Notes: generated from the letters alone by a model not told the origin. DNA of 64,000 nucleotides from DATJPW01 sp963752855 (GCA_963752855.1 CAVVZX010000035.1:62001-126000), one strand, 5' to 3'; positions 45,789 through 56,203 are shown, counted from the stretch's first letter. A program made the numbers and translations.

Positions 45789-46334
45789 TTACTCTTCTCC
45801 TGACGAGGATTCAATGGACGTGGCCCAGTACTCGAAATCGTTCTTGAGAAGCGGATTCTTAGTGAGGTCAACGGAATTGCGGAAGAGCTGCGTCGCCTGA
45901 TCCTTCCGTCCGAGATCCAGGAACGTCGCGGCCATCATGAACACAGAGGCGACATGGTCAGGATCAAGCTCCAGTGAAGCGGCAAAGTTTAACACATCCT
46001 TGTTCTTGGGCGTCTCCGTGATAAAATCGCTGAAATATACTCCATAAGCATACATAGGCGAGAGAGACCTTGCACGATTCCAATCCATGACGCCTCTCAA
46101 AACATGGCCGGTCAGCATATACGCCGAGCCGCGATTGACATGCGCGGCGTAACACTTCGGCCTTTTCTTTATTACTTTTGTCCAGGTCCCAATAGCCGCA
46201 TCGAATCTTCCGGATCTCGCTTCCGCAATGCCTTTCTCAACTTCTTCCGGCGGGGCGGCGATGGAATCCGCGATTCCAATCACACACGTCGCTGAGAGTA
46301 TGAGAGCGACCAGCGTAATGCGACTAACTGACAT
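45789..46334 (-). CDS. Exported TPR-like protein
   Basis: About 181 residues from the ATG at 46334: MSVSRITLVALILSATCVIG is a signal peptide ending near IADSIAA. About three TPR-like helical repeats follow (EEVEKGIAEARSGRFDAAIGTWTKVI, then AHVNRGSAYMLTGHVLRGVMDWNRA, then FMMAATFLDLGRKDQATQLF). It probably scaffolds protein contacts in the periplasm. The upstream 34 codons of the open frame are probably not translated. Confidence 0.65.
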   Translation of the reverse strand: MSVSRITLVALILSATCVIGIADSIAAPPEEVEKGIAEARSGRFDAAIGTWTKVIKKRPKCYAAHVNRGSAYMLTGHVLRGVMDWNRARSLSPMYAYGVYFSDFITETPKNKDVLNFAASLELDPDHVASVFMMAATFLDLGRKDQATQLFRNSVDLTKNPLLKNDFEYWATSIESSSGEE

Positions 46335-46905
46335 GGTTTGCTTCACATTTCGACCGTGTTGTGGGATAATCTTTAGTACGTCCGGGTACCGACCGACGGA
46401 CGATACGACCGGATCGTTGGCAAAACATTTCGACATCTGGAAAATATTATCTAGTATATCAAACTTTTGCGGCCATTTCCATCGGCCGCGGTCATGAGCA
46501 GTGTCTTACTTTGCGGTCATACCGGAGTACGCCGGCATCCAGGAATCCCAGCGTTCGGCGCGGGACGGGCTTCCATCCCTCGTTTTTCAACGGGGCAAGT
46601 CAGTATATCCCGGCGAACCCCGGGTCGTCGTCCGGAGCCGGAGCCGGGTCGGAATGAGGAGGGGAGGACCGCGGCCAAATTAGAACTCCGGCAGGTCATG
46701 ATCGGCGCTTCTTTGGTCGATCAGGCTCAGGATTTGCAGAATGCGCTTATTTCATTGACAATAAAGGCGCTGCCGTGTTATCATCGGCCACCCTGAAAAA
46801 AACAGGGCTGATGCAAGGTCGAGAGCCCGGCAGTTCACCAGAATACACATTAGAAAGGCCGGGCTTTCGTTTGTACAAAGCAACGGCCTTGGGAGGTTCA
46901 ACACC
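46335..46905. other. Long intergenic region with repeats and a leader hairpin
   Basis: 571 bases between divergent genes. 46500-46580 holds dispersed-repeat sequence (GTCATACCGGAGTACGCCGG, GGCATCCAGGAATCCC). CCCTG/CAGGG at about 46792-46808 is a small hairpin around an A-run. GCCCGGC (46825-46831) pairs with GCCGGGC (46858-46864) and is followed by TTTCGTTTGT, which looks like a terminator or attenuator 40 bases ahead of the aminotransferase ATG. No gene is seen. Confidence 0.45.
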
Positions 46906-48091
46906 ATGCCTGTGTCGGTGAAGATCGCTGATTTCATAGGGAAATCTTCCTGGATAAGGAAGATGTTCGAGGAAGGCGCTCGTCTCAAAAAAGAGCATGG
47001 CGCGGAAAACGTCTTCGACTTCAGTCTTGGAAATCCGAATCTGGACCCGGTAAAGTCGGTGAAAGAGGCCATCGTGAAAGCGGCAATGGATGAAACCCCC
47101 GGTATTCACGGTTACATGGCCAATGCGGGCTTCGCGGACGTGCGTGCCGCTGTTGCGGCTAAAATAAGGCAGGACGAGGGCGTGGACCTTAATGAGAATT
47201 ACATTGTGATGACCGTCGGCGCGGGCGGCGCGATCAATGTTGCGCTCAAGGCCATTCTTAACCCCGAGGATGAAGTTATCGTCCCCAAGCCTTTCTTCGT
47301 GGAATACGTCTTCTATGTGGACAATCACGGCGGCAGCGCCATAACCGTCCCTACGAAAGAGGATTTTTCGCTGGACCTCCAGGCCATAGAATCGGCAATC
47401 AGCCCGAGGACCGCCGCAGTGCTTATCAATTCTCCCAATAACCCCACCGGTAAGGTTTACAGGCGAGGCGGAGATCCGAGGCTTGGCTGAGTTACTGGAG
47501 CGCAAGAGCAAAGATGTCGGCCGTTCTATCGTTTTGATTTCGGACGAGCCTTACAGGGGCGTAATATATGACGGCGTGGCGGTCCCCAGTATATTAAAAG
47601 CGTATAAAAACGCCATCGTGGTGACATCATTTTCTAAAGACTTGTCGCTTCCCGGCGAACGTTTGGGATACATCGCCATCAATCCCGCAATGGACGATGC
47701 AACTGTCACTATGGAGGGACTTGTCCTCGCTAATCGGATACTTGGTTTCGTTAGCGCTCCGAGTTTGATGCAGCGAGCGGTAAAGAATGTCTTGCGGGAA
47801 GTCGTGGATGTCTCAGTCTATAAGCGTCGCAGAGACCGACTGTATGAATCGCTGACCGGCTTCGGTTACCAGTGCGTCAAGCCCGAAGGGGCGTTCTATC
47901 TGTTTCCTAAATCTCCTCTGGAAGATGACGTGAGCTTTGTGGCCGCTCTTCAAAAGAAACTAATATTGACCGTTCCCGGAACAGGATTTGGCGGGCCCGG
48001 CTATTTCCGTATAGCTTATTGCGTGTCGGACCAGACTATCGAAGGCTCTTTGAAAGGATTCGAAGAAACACTACGTGAAGTCCGCTCCTAA
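46906..48091 (+). CDS. Class I/II pyridoxal phosphate aminotransferase (frameshift near 47466)
   Basis: About 394 residues. GGGAGG precedes the ATG. The N-terminal part has FDFSLGNPNLDP near residue 37 and YMANAGFADVRAAVA. LINSPNNPTGKVY near residue 177 is the PLP-binding NP-TG motif. One extra G near 47466 breaks the frame; corrected it reads RRAEIRGLAELLERKS. The catalytic Lys is in VTSFSKDLSLPGERLGYIA, and the substrate Arg is probably in GGPGYFRIAYC. It resembles aspartate/aromatic-type aminotransferases; the specific amino donor is unknown. Confidence 0.85.
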
Positions 48092-48172
48092 ATTGGAAAA
48101 TAGGCGAGGGCGGAGACGGCCGACGGAAACCACCTGAAGATCGACACGAAATGCGAAATCGAGTAGCCCAGT

Positions 48173-48201
48173 GTAGGGGCAGGTTTCAAACCTGCGCCTA
48201 C
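48173..48201. repeat. GTAGGGGC-type palindromic repeat
   Basis: GTAGGGGCAGGTTT and AAACCTGCGCCTAC form a near-perfect stem around one base, with a single mismatch. Related to the elements at 2239-2298 and 17085-17111. It lies between the aminotransferase and the convergent lipoprotein gene. Confidence 0.55.
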
Positions 48202-48237
48202 ATCACATTAAGCTGTGTAATCATTTGCGCTATTCAT

Positions 48238-49092
48238 TCACTGTCTGGAAAACCGAGGTTGGTTGAAGTCCGTCATTCCTGACAGTCGCCCCACTTGCAG
48301 TTCCAGCTCGTGAATTTTTGATCCCATTTCCAGCATGTAAGTTTTTTGCGAACCGATAACTTCCTCCAGATCTTTAATTCTTTTGTTCAGTTCCCGGACT
48401 TCTTTTCCAGGCTCCGCGGGCGCTTGGCGCTGGAGGGCGGCCAAATTCTTCCGTTCAGTCTCGACGCCGCTCCTGAGGGCTGTCATTCCTTCCTCCAACG
48501 GCGTTAATCGGTCCTTCATCTCAGCCACCGCCGCGTCTTTGATTTTGGGAAGAATCTTCTTCACCGCGGCGAGAAGCTTATTGTTATTGTCCGCAGATTC
48601 TTTACGGATTTGCTCAAAGCCCTTCGTAAGGTCCTCCACACTTTTGGACAGCATCGCAACGGTTTTTTTGGTGGCCAGAGTCTCCTTATTCGACCGCGCG
48701 ATTTCCTTGCCTTCCGTGTCTACGCGCTTCTGTAATTCTGCGACTGACTGTTCCAGGCCCTTGAGCTTCTTTCCTACTGAGTCCCGTTCCTTTTGAGCAT
48801 CTTGAGCCCACTCACGAAATTCTTCGAGTTTGCTATTTACTGGGTCCACTTTGGTTTTGATGGCCTGAGCTATCCTGTCTTGCTGATCTTCGATTCTTTG
48901 GATATCGGAGCTGAAATCCGTTGGAGGCGCGAATTTCCCTGTGAATTCCCGGATATCCTTCTCCTGTTTTTGAATTTTCTTTTCCAGGTCGGCAATTTTC
49001 GCCTTGAGATCGGCAGTTTCTTCGGCGCAACCTGCCAGGAGCGCAAAGGCCAGCATTGCAGTGGCAAACAGAGCAATTCGCTGGGGGACCAT
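48238..49092 (-). CDS. Coiled-coil lipoprotein
   Basis: 284 residues. The N-terminus MVPQRIALFATAMLAFALLAGCAEE is a lipoprotein signal with lipobox LAGC. Almost the whole mature chain is predicted coiled coil from its heptad pattern (LKAKIADLEKKIQKQEKDI, LKGLEQSVAELQKRVD, LNKRIKDLEEVIGSQK). GAGGAGG lies before the ATG. Probably anchored in the outer or inner membrane and extending into the periplasm. No catalytic domain is visible; the family is unrecognised. Confidence 0.75.
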   Translation of the reverse strand: MVPQRIALFATAMLAFALLAGCAEETADLKAKIADLEKKIQKQEKDIREFTGKFAPPTDFSSDIQRIEDQQDRIAQAIKTKVDPVNSKLEEFREWAQDAQKERDSVGKKLKGLEQSVAELQKRVDTEGKEIARSNKETLATKKTVAMLSKSVEDLTKGFEQIRKESADNNNKLLAAVKKILPKIKDAAVAEMKDRLTPLEEGMTALRSGVETERKNLAALQRQAPAEPGKEVRELNKRIKDLEEVIGSQKTYMLEMGSKIHELELQVGRLSGMTDFNQPRFSRQ

Positions 49093-49558
49093 CGGAAACC
49101 TCCTCGACTGGGTTAACTCAAGATAATCATATCAAATTCCAAATGAAACGCAAGGATAAAGCGATAACATAAAGCTGAATATCATTTTAGTCGCAAATAC
49201 GAAGTTATGATCGCAATGTAAGCTGTTAATAATATAGAATAACAAACCTGACAGAAATATGCAATGCCTCCTCCCAACCCGACTCCGCGCTGGGCCTGTG
49301 GGAGGCGATATCCGCATCTTAGGGGGCAGGACGCTGCGCCAGGAAGGTCACACTCCCGCAGTCCAGTGAACCCTCACGTTAGTGACGCAATTTTCCCTTT
49401 ACGCTTCGGATCATTTCGGGTAATTTCAAAGGCTCGGAATCTGATAAGCCCAGTTCTTGCCCAGTTAAACACATAACCGGAAGAAGCGGGACGAAAATTC
49501 CAAGCGCTCCGCGCCGACAGTAGAGAGTGCATAAAATAGTGACTACATGAGGTGGAAT
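49093..49558. other. AT-rich intergenic region
   Basis: 466 bases between the divergent lipoprotein and pentapeptide-repeat genes. 49130-49260 is AT-rich and probably holds the promoter of the lipoprotein gene. I see a few short GC-rich pairs near 49265-49370 but no clear repeat family and no gene. Confidence 0.35.
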
Positions 49559-50773
49559 ATGACACAGGAAGAACTTCAACAGGTTTTGGAACGCCATAGA
49601 CTCTGGTTGGCAAATAATACACAAGGGGAGCAAGCGGATCTGAGCGGATTAAATCTCAGGAGAGCCAAACTCAGGCAGGTTGATTTAAGCAAAGCCAACT
49701 TAAAGCGGAACGGACTTCAGGGGAGCGGATTGCTGGGAGCCAAATTCGCTCGCGGCAGATCTCACTTCAGCGAAACTCAGAGGCGCTAATCTTAGGCGAG
49801 CGGACATGTTCAGAGCAAAACTGGTACGAGCTGACCTCACCGGCGCGAAAATGGGTGCTGCCAATTTCAATGAGGCCGATCTCACAGAAGCCGATCTGAG
49901 CTGGGCCACCATGAGAGGGGCAACGCTCGAAGCTGCGAAACTCATATCGGCTGATCTGAGTCTGGCTGATCTTAGCACCGCCGAGCTGACTGGAGCAGAT
50001 CTCAGCGCCGCGGATTTGGGCGCCACAAAATTGGTCGAAGCAGATCTCCGTAACGCCAAATTCGAAGGGGCAAATCTGAGACGGGCAGATATGCATGGCG
50101 CAAAACTAGCTCGGCGCAAACTTCACAGGGGCAAAACTGAGTTCAGCCGACCTCAGCAGCGCAGATCTTCGAGAAGCGAAATTTAGTCAACACAAAAATT
50201 CGAGCGGCAGATCTGCGAACAGCCGACCTAAGCGGGGCGGATCTTACCGCGGGGGATTTGAGCGGGGCAAATCTTCAGGGAGCAAAACTGGTGGGGGCCA
50301 ACTAATGATTGGAACCAGAAGAGGCGGGCTTTTGTCTATCGGGCTGACCTCAGTCAGATAACTGCGAAAGGGGTAGATTTCAGCGCTGCAAATCTTAGTG
50401 GAGCAAAATGCAATGGAGCAAATTTAATGGGGCCAAATTCTACAAGGCTGATTTGACGAGGGTCGGATCTCAGAAGCGCGGACCTAAGCCACGCGGACAT
50501 AAGTCGCACAGACCTTACGGGGGCCAATCTCAGCGGCGCATTTCTTATATCAGGCAGACCTTAGTCGGGCAAAGCTGTACACCGCCAATTTGACAGGAGC
50601 CAATCTCAGTGAGAGCCAATTTGAACCTGGCTGGGCTCTTTGCCACAAACCTGAGTGGGGCCAATCTTAGCGGAGCAGACCTGACCGAAGCTGAGTTCAA
50701 TGGAGCCAACCTGCAAGGGACTGACCTTAGCGGGGTAAAGGGCATAGATGCGGCAAAATTGACCAGGGGTTGA
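49559..50773 (+). CDS. Pentapeptide-repeat protein (several frame breaks)
   Basis: About 400 residues of A(D/N)LXX pentapeptides spread over at least four frame segments. Examples are ADLSGLNLRRAKLRQVDLSK after the ATG at 49559, ADLTGAKMGAANFNEADLTE near 49850, and ADLTEAEFNGANLQGTDLSG near 50700. A short N-terminal helix (MTQEELQQVLERHRLWLANN) resembles other right-handed quadrilateral beta-helix proteins. Frame breaks fall near 49745-49805, 50140-50200, 50300-50410 and 50455-50550. DNA-level repetition makes this gene prone to assembly indels, so it may be intact in the real genome. Function unknown; some relatives mimic DNA and bind gyrase. Confidence 0.65.
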
Positions 50774-50910
50774 AATACTAAATTTCGTCGGCGACTGGGC
50801 GCTTGATCTGTGAGACCAAGCGACGCTTTGCGCGGAGTCAGCTTGCGGCGCGGGTTTGAAACCGGCGCCGCACATCGGTCGGCTGTATTCTTGTTCAAAG
50901 AGAAACCAAA

Positions 50911-51696
50911 TTGACCTTTCCTATCCATATTTTTACAGGGATGGTCTTGCCTCTCATTATTGTTGTCGCAAGCACGGCCGTTGTAGCGACCACAGTAATA
51001 ATTATAAGCGCATTCACGTCAGGCAAGGTGGCTCAAAGATTGACAGTTAAGTGGGCTCGGCTTGTCCTAAGGTCGGTGGGGATTTCGTGCTCCGTGGAAA
51101 ATGCCGCCAACATTGTGACTGGGACTTCTTACATCATTACGCCGAATCACCAATCTATTATGGACTTTCTACCATTACTTTCCATATTGCCCTTGCGTTT
51201 TCGATGGGTTTTAAAAAAGGAATTGCTGAGCATACCATTGTTTGGATGGGCTCTTACCTCTATAGGAGCGGTTTCCATAGATCGGTCGAGACCGAGTAAA
51301 GCTCTCAAGGCGATTTTAAACGCTACGGAAAGACTCAAGGACGGGTGGAGCGTGTTGATTTATCCGGAAGGCACTACGACTCACGACGGACTGATGCTCC
51401 CATTCAAAAGGGGTCCCTTTATATTAGCGGTCAAAACAGGTGTTCCAATCCTACCTGTGATATGTAATGGGGCATTCAAGCTCATGCCCAGAGGCTCAAG
51501 GCTAATCAAACCGGGGCACGTGAAAGTGGTCATTGGTAAGCCCATAGTTACGACGGGTCTCGACGAAAAGGATGTGCCGGCCTTGATGGAAAAGACCCTG
51601 GCCGAAATGAGGAAGTATCTCGATACGGAATACATTCCTTTCAAAGACCATTTCGTTCCTCGAGTCAGCGACTCTGTAGCGTGGCAAAAGGAGTAA
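50911..51696 (+). CDS. plsC: 1-acyl-sn-glycerol-3-phosphate acyltransferase-like protein
   Basis: Up to 261 residues (TTG at 50911, or ATG at 50941 as alternative start). An N-terminal hydrophobic helix (VLPLIIVVASTAVVATTVIIIS) precedes the PlsC domain. It has NHQSIMDFLP (HX4D motif) near residue 75, KKELLSIPLFGWAL, YPEGTT (motif III) near residue 151 and LPVICNGAF (motif IV). It acylates lysophosphatidate at position 2 in the inner membrane during phospholipid synthesis. Intact and convergent with the double-TetR gene. Confidence 0.88.
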   Translation: MTFPIHIFTGMVLPLIIVVASTAVVATTVIIISAFTSGKVAQRLTVKWARLVLRSVGISCSVENAANIVTGTSYIITPNHQSIMDFLPLLSILPLRFRWVLKKELLSIPLFGWALTSIGAVSIDRSRPSKALKAILNATERLKDGWSVLIYPEGTTTHDGLMLPFKRGPFILAVKTGVPILPVICNGAFKLMPRGSRLIKPGHVKVVIGKPIVTTGLDEKDVPALMEKTLAEMRKYLDTEYIPFKDHFVPRVSDSVAWQKE

Positions 51697-51755
51697 GAGC
51701 GACAAACAGTGAGAAAAAAAGTGACTCCGGCAGGTCAGGCTGATGATCCGCGACA

Positions 51756-53012
51756 TCAAGCCCTTATGGCTCTGAGCAGAAGATTGATCATGTGTTCCGT
51801 GCTGGCGATGGTAGGTTGTTTCTTGGAGAGCATCATCCGAGCGAGCGCTTCGTGCTCGAACGCCCCTTGAACGAGATGCAGGTAATAGCTGATTTCAAAA
51901 TCTTTACGGAAATGTCCACTCTGCCGCCCGGCTTCTACGATGGACCTTATCAGTTTCCAAAAACGACGTGTATTCTGATACTCCTGGGATTCATAAAATT
52001 TTGGCTTTCTGTACAGCTCGAGAATTAAAACTCGGGTCTCCCACTCTCGGATGTGAAAATCCAGCGCCCATCGCCTCAGCAAATATAAGAGTTGTTCATG
52101 TGGATTCAAGGCGCCCGAGAAAGCGCTGTCCAACTCGTCAGCCAATTCGACGAACCAATTGCCCAAGACGGAGAGAAGAAGTTGCTCCTTGCTCTTGAAA
52201 TACTGATAAATAGAAGCCTCTGCGATGCCCGCTTTTCCGGCTATTTCTGAGATGGTAGCTCCGCCGTAACCTTTTTTGCCGAATACTTCCGAGGCAACTT
52301 CCATTATAGTACGCCGCCTGACCTCTCCGCGGGTTGGTTCATAGCCATTTTCAGTTCCAGCCGGCTGTTCGCGTCTCCATATAGCCGCTTTTATCAACGA
52401 GCACAGGGCATCCGCGGCCTCATTGGGATCATAGGGATCGCCGAAGAAGAGCCATCGCAAAACAATGCTGTCGATCGCGCCAAAAATCATCTCCAGAACG
52501 AGAATAACCTCTATCTCAGGGTCCACTTCATTGTCCCGTATGCCCTCTCGGATGGCCTCTACAGCAAATGCGCTGTATTTTCTAATCATTTCATATGCCG
52601 GGGATTCGTAGAAAGCAGGTAATGTCCGTAGCTCAAGGAGCAAGATTGAGGTGTAGTTCTTATTAACAGAGAGGTCCCTGAGCTGATGCCAAAGTAACTT
52701 CCTAATCTTTGGCTCGGCCCCTTTCATTCCCTGAAGATGCTCGGTGATGCCCGCTAGAGTTTCTTTAAGATGTCTTTCCGGAACGGTGGCGATCAGATTT
52801 TCTTTGGTTTTGAAATATTGGAAGATAGATGCCTCATGTACCCCGGAATCGCCCGAAATATCAGCGATAGTCGTGTCATGGAAACCCGTGGACGCAAAGA
52901 TACGCTCCGCGGATTCTAAGATGAGTTGGCGTTTTCTATCCGCTGAAGCGCTGGTTCTTTTCGTGGAGGAGGCCCTTCTGACAGCGTTTTCGGGCAATCC
53001 GTTATAATCCAT
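51756..53012 (-). CDS. Transcriptional regulator with two tandem TetR modules
   Basis: About 418 residues in one uninterrupted frame; the ATG at 53012 is chosen because GGAG lies 7 bases upstream. Module 1 has the TetR helix-turn-helix RIFASTGFHDTTIADISGD...EASIFQYFKTKENL at residues about 35-80. Module 2 repeats it at about residues 225-275: VFGKKGYGGATISEIAGKAGI, then EASIYQYFKSKEQLLLSVL. Each is followed by a helical ligand domain. A covalent tandem would mimic a TetR dimer with two different halves. It is divergent from bamB with a shared 600-base intergenic region, so it is the natural candidate regulator of the benzoyl-CoA reductase operon. Confidence 0.85.
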   Translation of the reverse strand: MDYNGLPENAVRRASSTKRTSASADRKRQLILESAERIFASTGFHDTTIADISGDSGVHEASIFQYFKTKENLIATVPERHLKETLAGITEHLQGMKGAEPKIRKLLWHQLRDLSVNKNYTSILLLELRTLPAFYESPAYEMIRKYSAFAVEAIREGIRDNEVDPEIEVILVLEMIFGAIDSIVLRWLFFGDPYDPNEAADALCSLIKAAIWRREQPAGTENGYEPTRGEVRRRTIMEVASEVFGKKGYGGATISEIAGKAGIAEASIYQYFKSKEQLLLSVLGNWFVELADELDSAFSGALNPHEQLLYLLRRWALDFHIREWETRVLILELYRKPKFYESQEYQNTRRFWKLIRSIVEAGRQSGHFRKDFEISYYLHLVQGAFEHEALARMMLSKKQPTIASTEHMINLLLRAIRA

Positions 53013-53614
53013 ATATAAACTCCGGGGACTCTTATACAACCATCATTATATCTTCATCTAAAACCGAATACCACTCATATAAAAAAGAGTCAAGAATTTT
53101 CTTGTTCGCGTCGTGCGTAAGATATGGAAGTGTAATCGATTATCAGCAAACTGCTGCTGTCGTTGATCAATACATTGGACGTATCGCATATTGCACAACT
53201 CATAATTATCCGCATTCGGCTGTAGGTTTAGACAAAAGCCACTGCTAATCGAGTTGAAATTTTTTTGTGAAACGCAAAAAGTCTTGACATAGTTTTTGTA
53301 TAAGTTATATTCGTACTACTATGTTACCAAGTCTCGGTCAACATAACCTTCAGAGCCAGACGCCTAATCGACTGCTCCGAGGCCATTCAGCAAAAGCAGG
53401 TCAGCGTGAACAAAAAGGATATTGATCCGGCCAATGTTCGACCCGTCCTTTGAATGAAGAAGTGAATGCCATTCCAACAGCATGCACTTCGAAGCGCCTC
53501 GACCAGAATATCATTGGTAAAAACTTGGTTCGGCCCCAAAGAGCAGAAATTAACTTTCTTTGGTCGCAGAAGCGCGGACGGGCATATCGCAAGTCGACTT
53601 AAGGGGTAAACAAG
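53013..53614. other. Divergent intergenic region upstream of the bam operon
   Basis: 602 bases, AT-richer than the neighbouring genes, between the double-TetR gene and bamB. It contains the promoter at 53284-53311 and presumably operator sites. The stretch 53340-53600 downstream of that promoter would be an unusually long leader (about 300 bases). A short antisense open frame at 53401-53592 shows no family resemblance and is not called. Confidence 0.4.
53284..53311 (+). promoter_or_regulatory. Sigma-70-type promoter for the bam operon
   Basis: TTGACA (53284-53289) and TATATT (53306-53311) are separated by 16 bases in an AT-rich context, reading towards bamB. It is the best match to a housekeeping promoter in this intergenic region. 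The distance to the bamB ATG is about 300 bases. Confidence 0.6.
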
Positions 53615-55647
53615 ATGAGGTACGCAGAAACAGGATTTAATTTAGAAATTGATCTAACCCGAGGAAACATTGAGAGGGTGGAAACCGACCCAAGAGACAC
53701 CGAGCTTTATCTGGGAGGCCTGGGTACTAACGCCAAGATATTATGGGAGAGGGTTCCTCCCGAAGTCGAACCCTTTTCTCCTGATAATCTACTAATATTT
53801 TCCGCCGGTCTTCTGTGCGGCACACCTGCTCCCGGTGCAATCGTACCATTGTCTCCACCTATTTCTCCTCAAACTCAGTTGATGGCATATTCAATGATGG
53901 GTGGATTTTGGGCGCCGGAATTGAAGTATGCCGGTTACGACAAAGTGATCTTTCGCGGCAAGTCCCCCAATCTGGTCTATTTGTGGATAAACAATGACAA
54001 AGTGGAAATTCGTGATGCCGTCATCATTTGAAGGGCAAAGGCGCTGTTGAAACCGCAGAACTTATTAAGAAGGAATTGAAGGAGCCGGACGGCCCAGGTG
54101 GCTGCTATCGGCTTGGCCGGTGAGAACAGGGTGTATATTGCTTCCATCGAGCAGGGCAGGTCCAGCGCCAGCCGGCAGGGGATAGGCGCGGTTATGGGGA
54201 GACAAAGGGCTAAAGGCGATAGCTCGTTCGTGGAACAAAGGATGTTAATGTTGCCCAGCCGGCTGAGTATATGGCGCTCTGCAACGAAGTGCTGAAATAT
54301 ATAAAATTTCGAAATGAAAATCCGATTCCGGGCGTAATGGCCATCTTGCCGGGACTCGGCTCGCCCCAGGAGATGAAAGTCCATTGATGAAAAGTGGCAC
54401 ACTGAAAATTTCATGTGGGGAAATGCACGCGTCCGCAGAAAAGATTTCTGGAATGAGGAAATCGAGAAGAAGTGGGCGCAGACTTTGGATAGTATGCGGA
54501 CGCGGTTGATCAGTTGCTACAACTGCCCGATGACATGCGGGGCAACCATTTCTCCCCCGGGACTTCCAACCTACATGATGAAATGCTTCTCCAAGCTTAC
54601 CTATACCATGGCGGCCTTCTCAGACCTGGAATTTGGTTTCGGAATCGCCCAAAGCGCTACGGAGTATGGGGTGGACGGATTCTCAACTCCGCAGGTCATG
54701 GCCTTTGCCGTTGAGCTTTACGAAGCCGGCATATTGACTGACGATGACTTCCCGGGACTGCCGTCCGACAATGAAGGGAGATTTTACTGGTTACTGGACA
54801 GAATTGTTCGGCGGGAAGGGATTGGAGACGTTTTGGCCAATGGCACTTATTGGGCGGCCAAACAGATCGGCAAGGGCGCAGAAGCATATGCTCATAATAA
54901 CATCAAGAAACATGAGCAGCTCCCTCTCAAGCTGGGAATGCTGAATCCCGTCTATTTCCTCATGTATGCCACCGGCGAGAAGATAAACATTACCCAGATT
55001 GAAGGGCAGTTCCCCCAGGCGCCTTTTCCTACGATGGAGGAGAGGAAGCGTTTATAAAGGATTGGATCCAGGTTCCTGATGAAAAATTTAAGCAAATTTT
55101 TCTGGACTGGGAACTACGCGGGGAACGCTCGATGCCCTATTACCCGACCGTTGACATGTGCTGTCGACATTGTCGACTGGCAAGAGATGATGCACTACAT
55201 CGATGACGCCCTCGGGGTGTGCGCCGGTTTGTCGTCATTTCCCCTGAAGCCTCCCTATCATATCCACAATTATCCGAAATTTATCTCGGCAGGCGACGGG
55301 AATCGATATGGATGAAGAGGGCCTCAACGCAAGCTGTACAGGAGGAATCGAACTCTGTCAGGGCGGTCAATGTGAGAAGAGGCATGACGAAGGAGCGGAT
55401 GAGAAGCCGCCGGAGAGACCACTGGAAGAAGAGATTTCCCGAACTCGAAGCCCAACTCTTGGATGCGTATTACAAGTTCAAGGGGTGGAACAATGATGGG
55501 ATTCCCACCAAGGAGTCTTTGCAGGAATTGAATTTGGATTACGTTGCCGAAGAATTTGAAAAGAGAGGGATCTATTCAGATAACGAAGGTGGCCCTCCGA
55601 AGAGACTTCGCCGGAAGAAGAGAAGAAATAAAGTGAAGAGGTGGTAA
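53615..55647 (+). CDS. bamB: Class II benzoyl-CoA reductase catalytic subunit BamB (many frame breaks)
   Basis: About 655 residues after repair, AOR-family tungsten enzyme. BamB reduces benzoyl-CoA to cyclohexa-1,5-diene-1-carboxyl-CoA without ATP. MRYAETGFNLEIDLTRGNIE, GGLGTNAKILWERVPPEVEP, PELKYAGYDKVIFRGKSPNLVY, SCYNCPMTCGATIS (cluster Cys C-x2-C-x3-C), SDLEFGFGIAQ and LSSFPLKPPYHIHNYPKF closely follow Geobacter BamB as I remember it. At least nine breaks occur (about 53835, 53865, 54025, 54080, 54205, 54225, 54387, 55053, 55160, 55300 and later). Most are healed by deleting one base. Every conserved block survives, so the real gene is probably intact. Confidence 0.85.
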
Positions 55648-55652
55648 CCGTC

Positions 55653-56203
55653 ATGGGCGAAGAAGAAAAAGAAGAAAGTCAAATCAATAAAGGTCGATCG
55701 TCGATAAATGCAACGGTTGCAGAGCATGTGAAATGGTCTGTTCCGCGTTCCATGCTACGCCGAAGTACAGCAGCAATAATCCGGCAAGGTCTCGTATTCG
55801 GCTGATCCGTGACCCGCTGAGAGACGTATATCTTCCTGTGTATGCTGGGGAGTATACCCCAGCCGAGTGTATGGGCAGAGACAAATACGTGATTGATGGA
55901 AAAGAATACGACGAGTGCGGTTTCTGCAGGGCTTCTTGCCCATCAAGGGATATTTTCAAGGAACCCGATTCCAAACTCCCTCTCAAATGCGACATGTGCG
56001 AAGACGATCCGCCACAGGAAAAGCCCTTGTGTGTTCAGTGGTGCATTAATGACGCACTGATCTACGAAGAAAGGGAAGAGGAAGTAGAAGAAGAAGAGAA
56101 GCTGGAGGACGTAGAGATAGGACTGGAGTCCATGATCGACAAGTATGGCTTGGAGAAGGTCATGGATACCGTTTCTCGGATGTCAGCGTCGAAGAAGGGC
56201 TGA
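55653..56203 (+). CDS. bamC: BamC-like ferredoxin subunit (frameshift near 55690)
   Basis: About 183 residues. The ATG at 55653 gives MGEEEKEESQINK; a break near 55690 leads to IVDKCNGCRACEMVCSAFH, the first [4Fe-4S] motif. Further Cys groups are YDECGFCRASCP, LKCDMCEDDPP and LCVQWCINDAL, so about three clusters of the DMSO-reductase-B type are expected. It carries electrons between BamB and the HdrA-like module. The C-terminus is strongly acidic (EEREEEVEEEEKLE). Follows bamB by 5 bases. Confidence 0.8.

Noticed and set aside
49559..50773. Direct repeats suggesting a CRISPR or tandem-repeat array
   Set aside because: The period is 15 bases and encodes A(D/N)LXX pentapeptides; there are no spacers of constant length.
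53401..53592. A 63-codon minus-strand open frame in the bam intergenic region
   Set aside because: No family resemblance and no ribosome-binding site; it overlaps the expected leader of bamB.
54026..54031. TGA in bamB as a further selenocysteine codon
   Set aside because: The frame after the TGA does not continue the family sequence; HLKGKGAVETAELIKKEL is found in another frame, so this is an indel.
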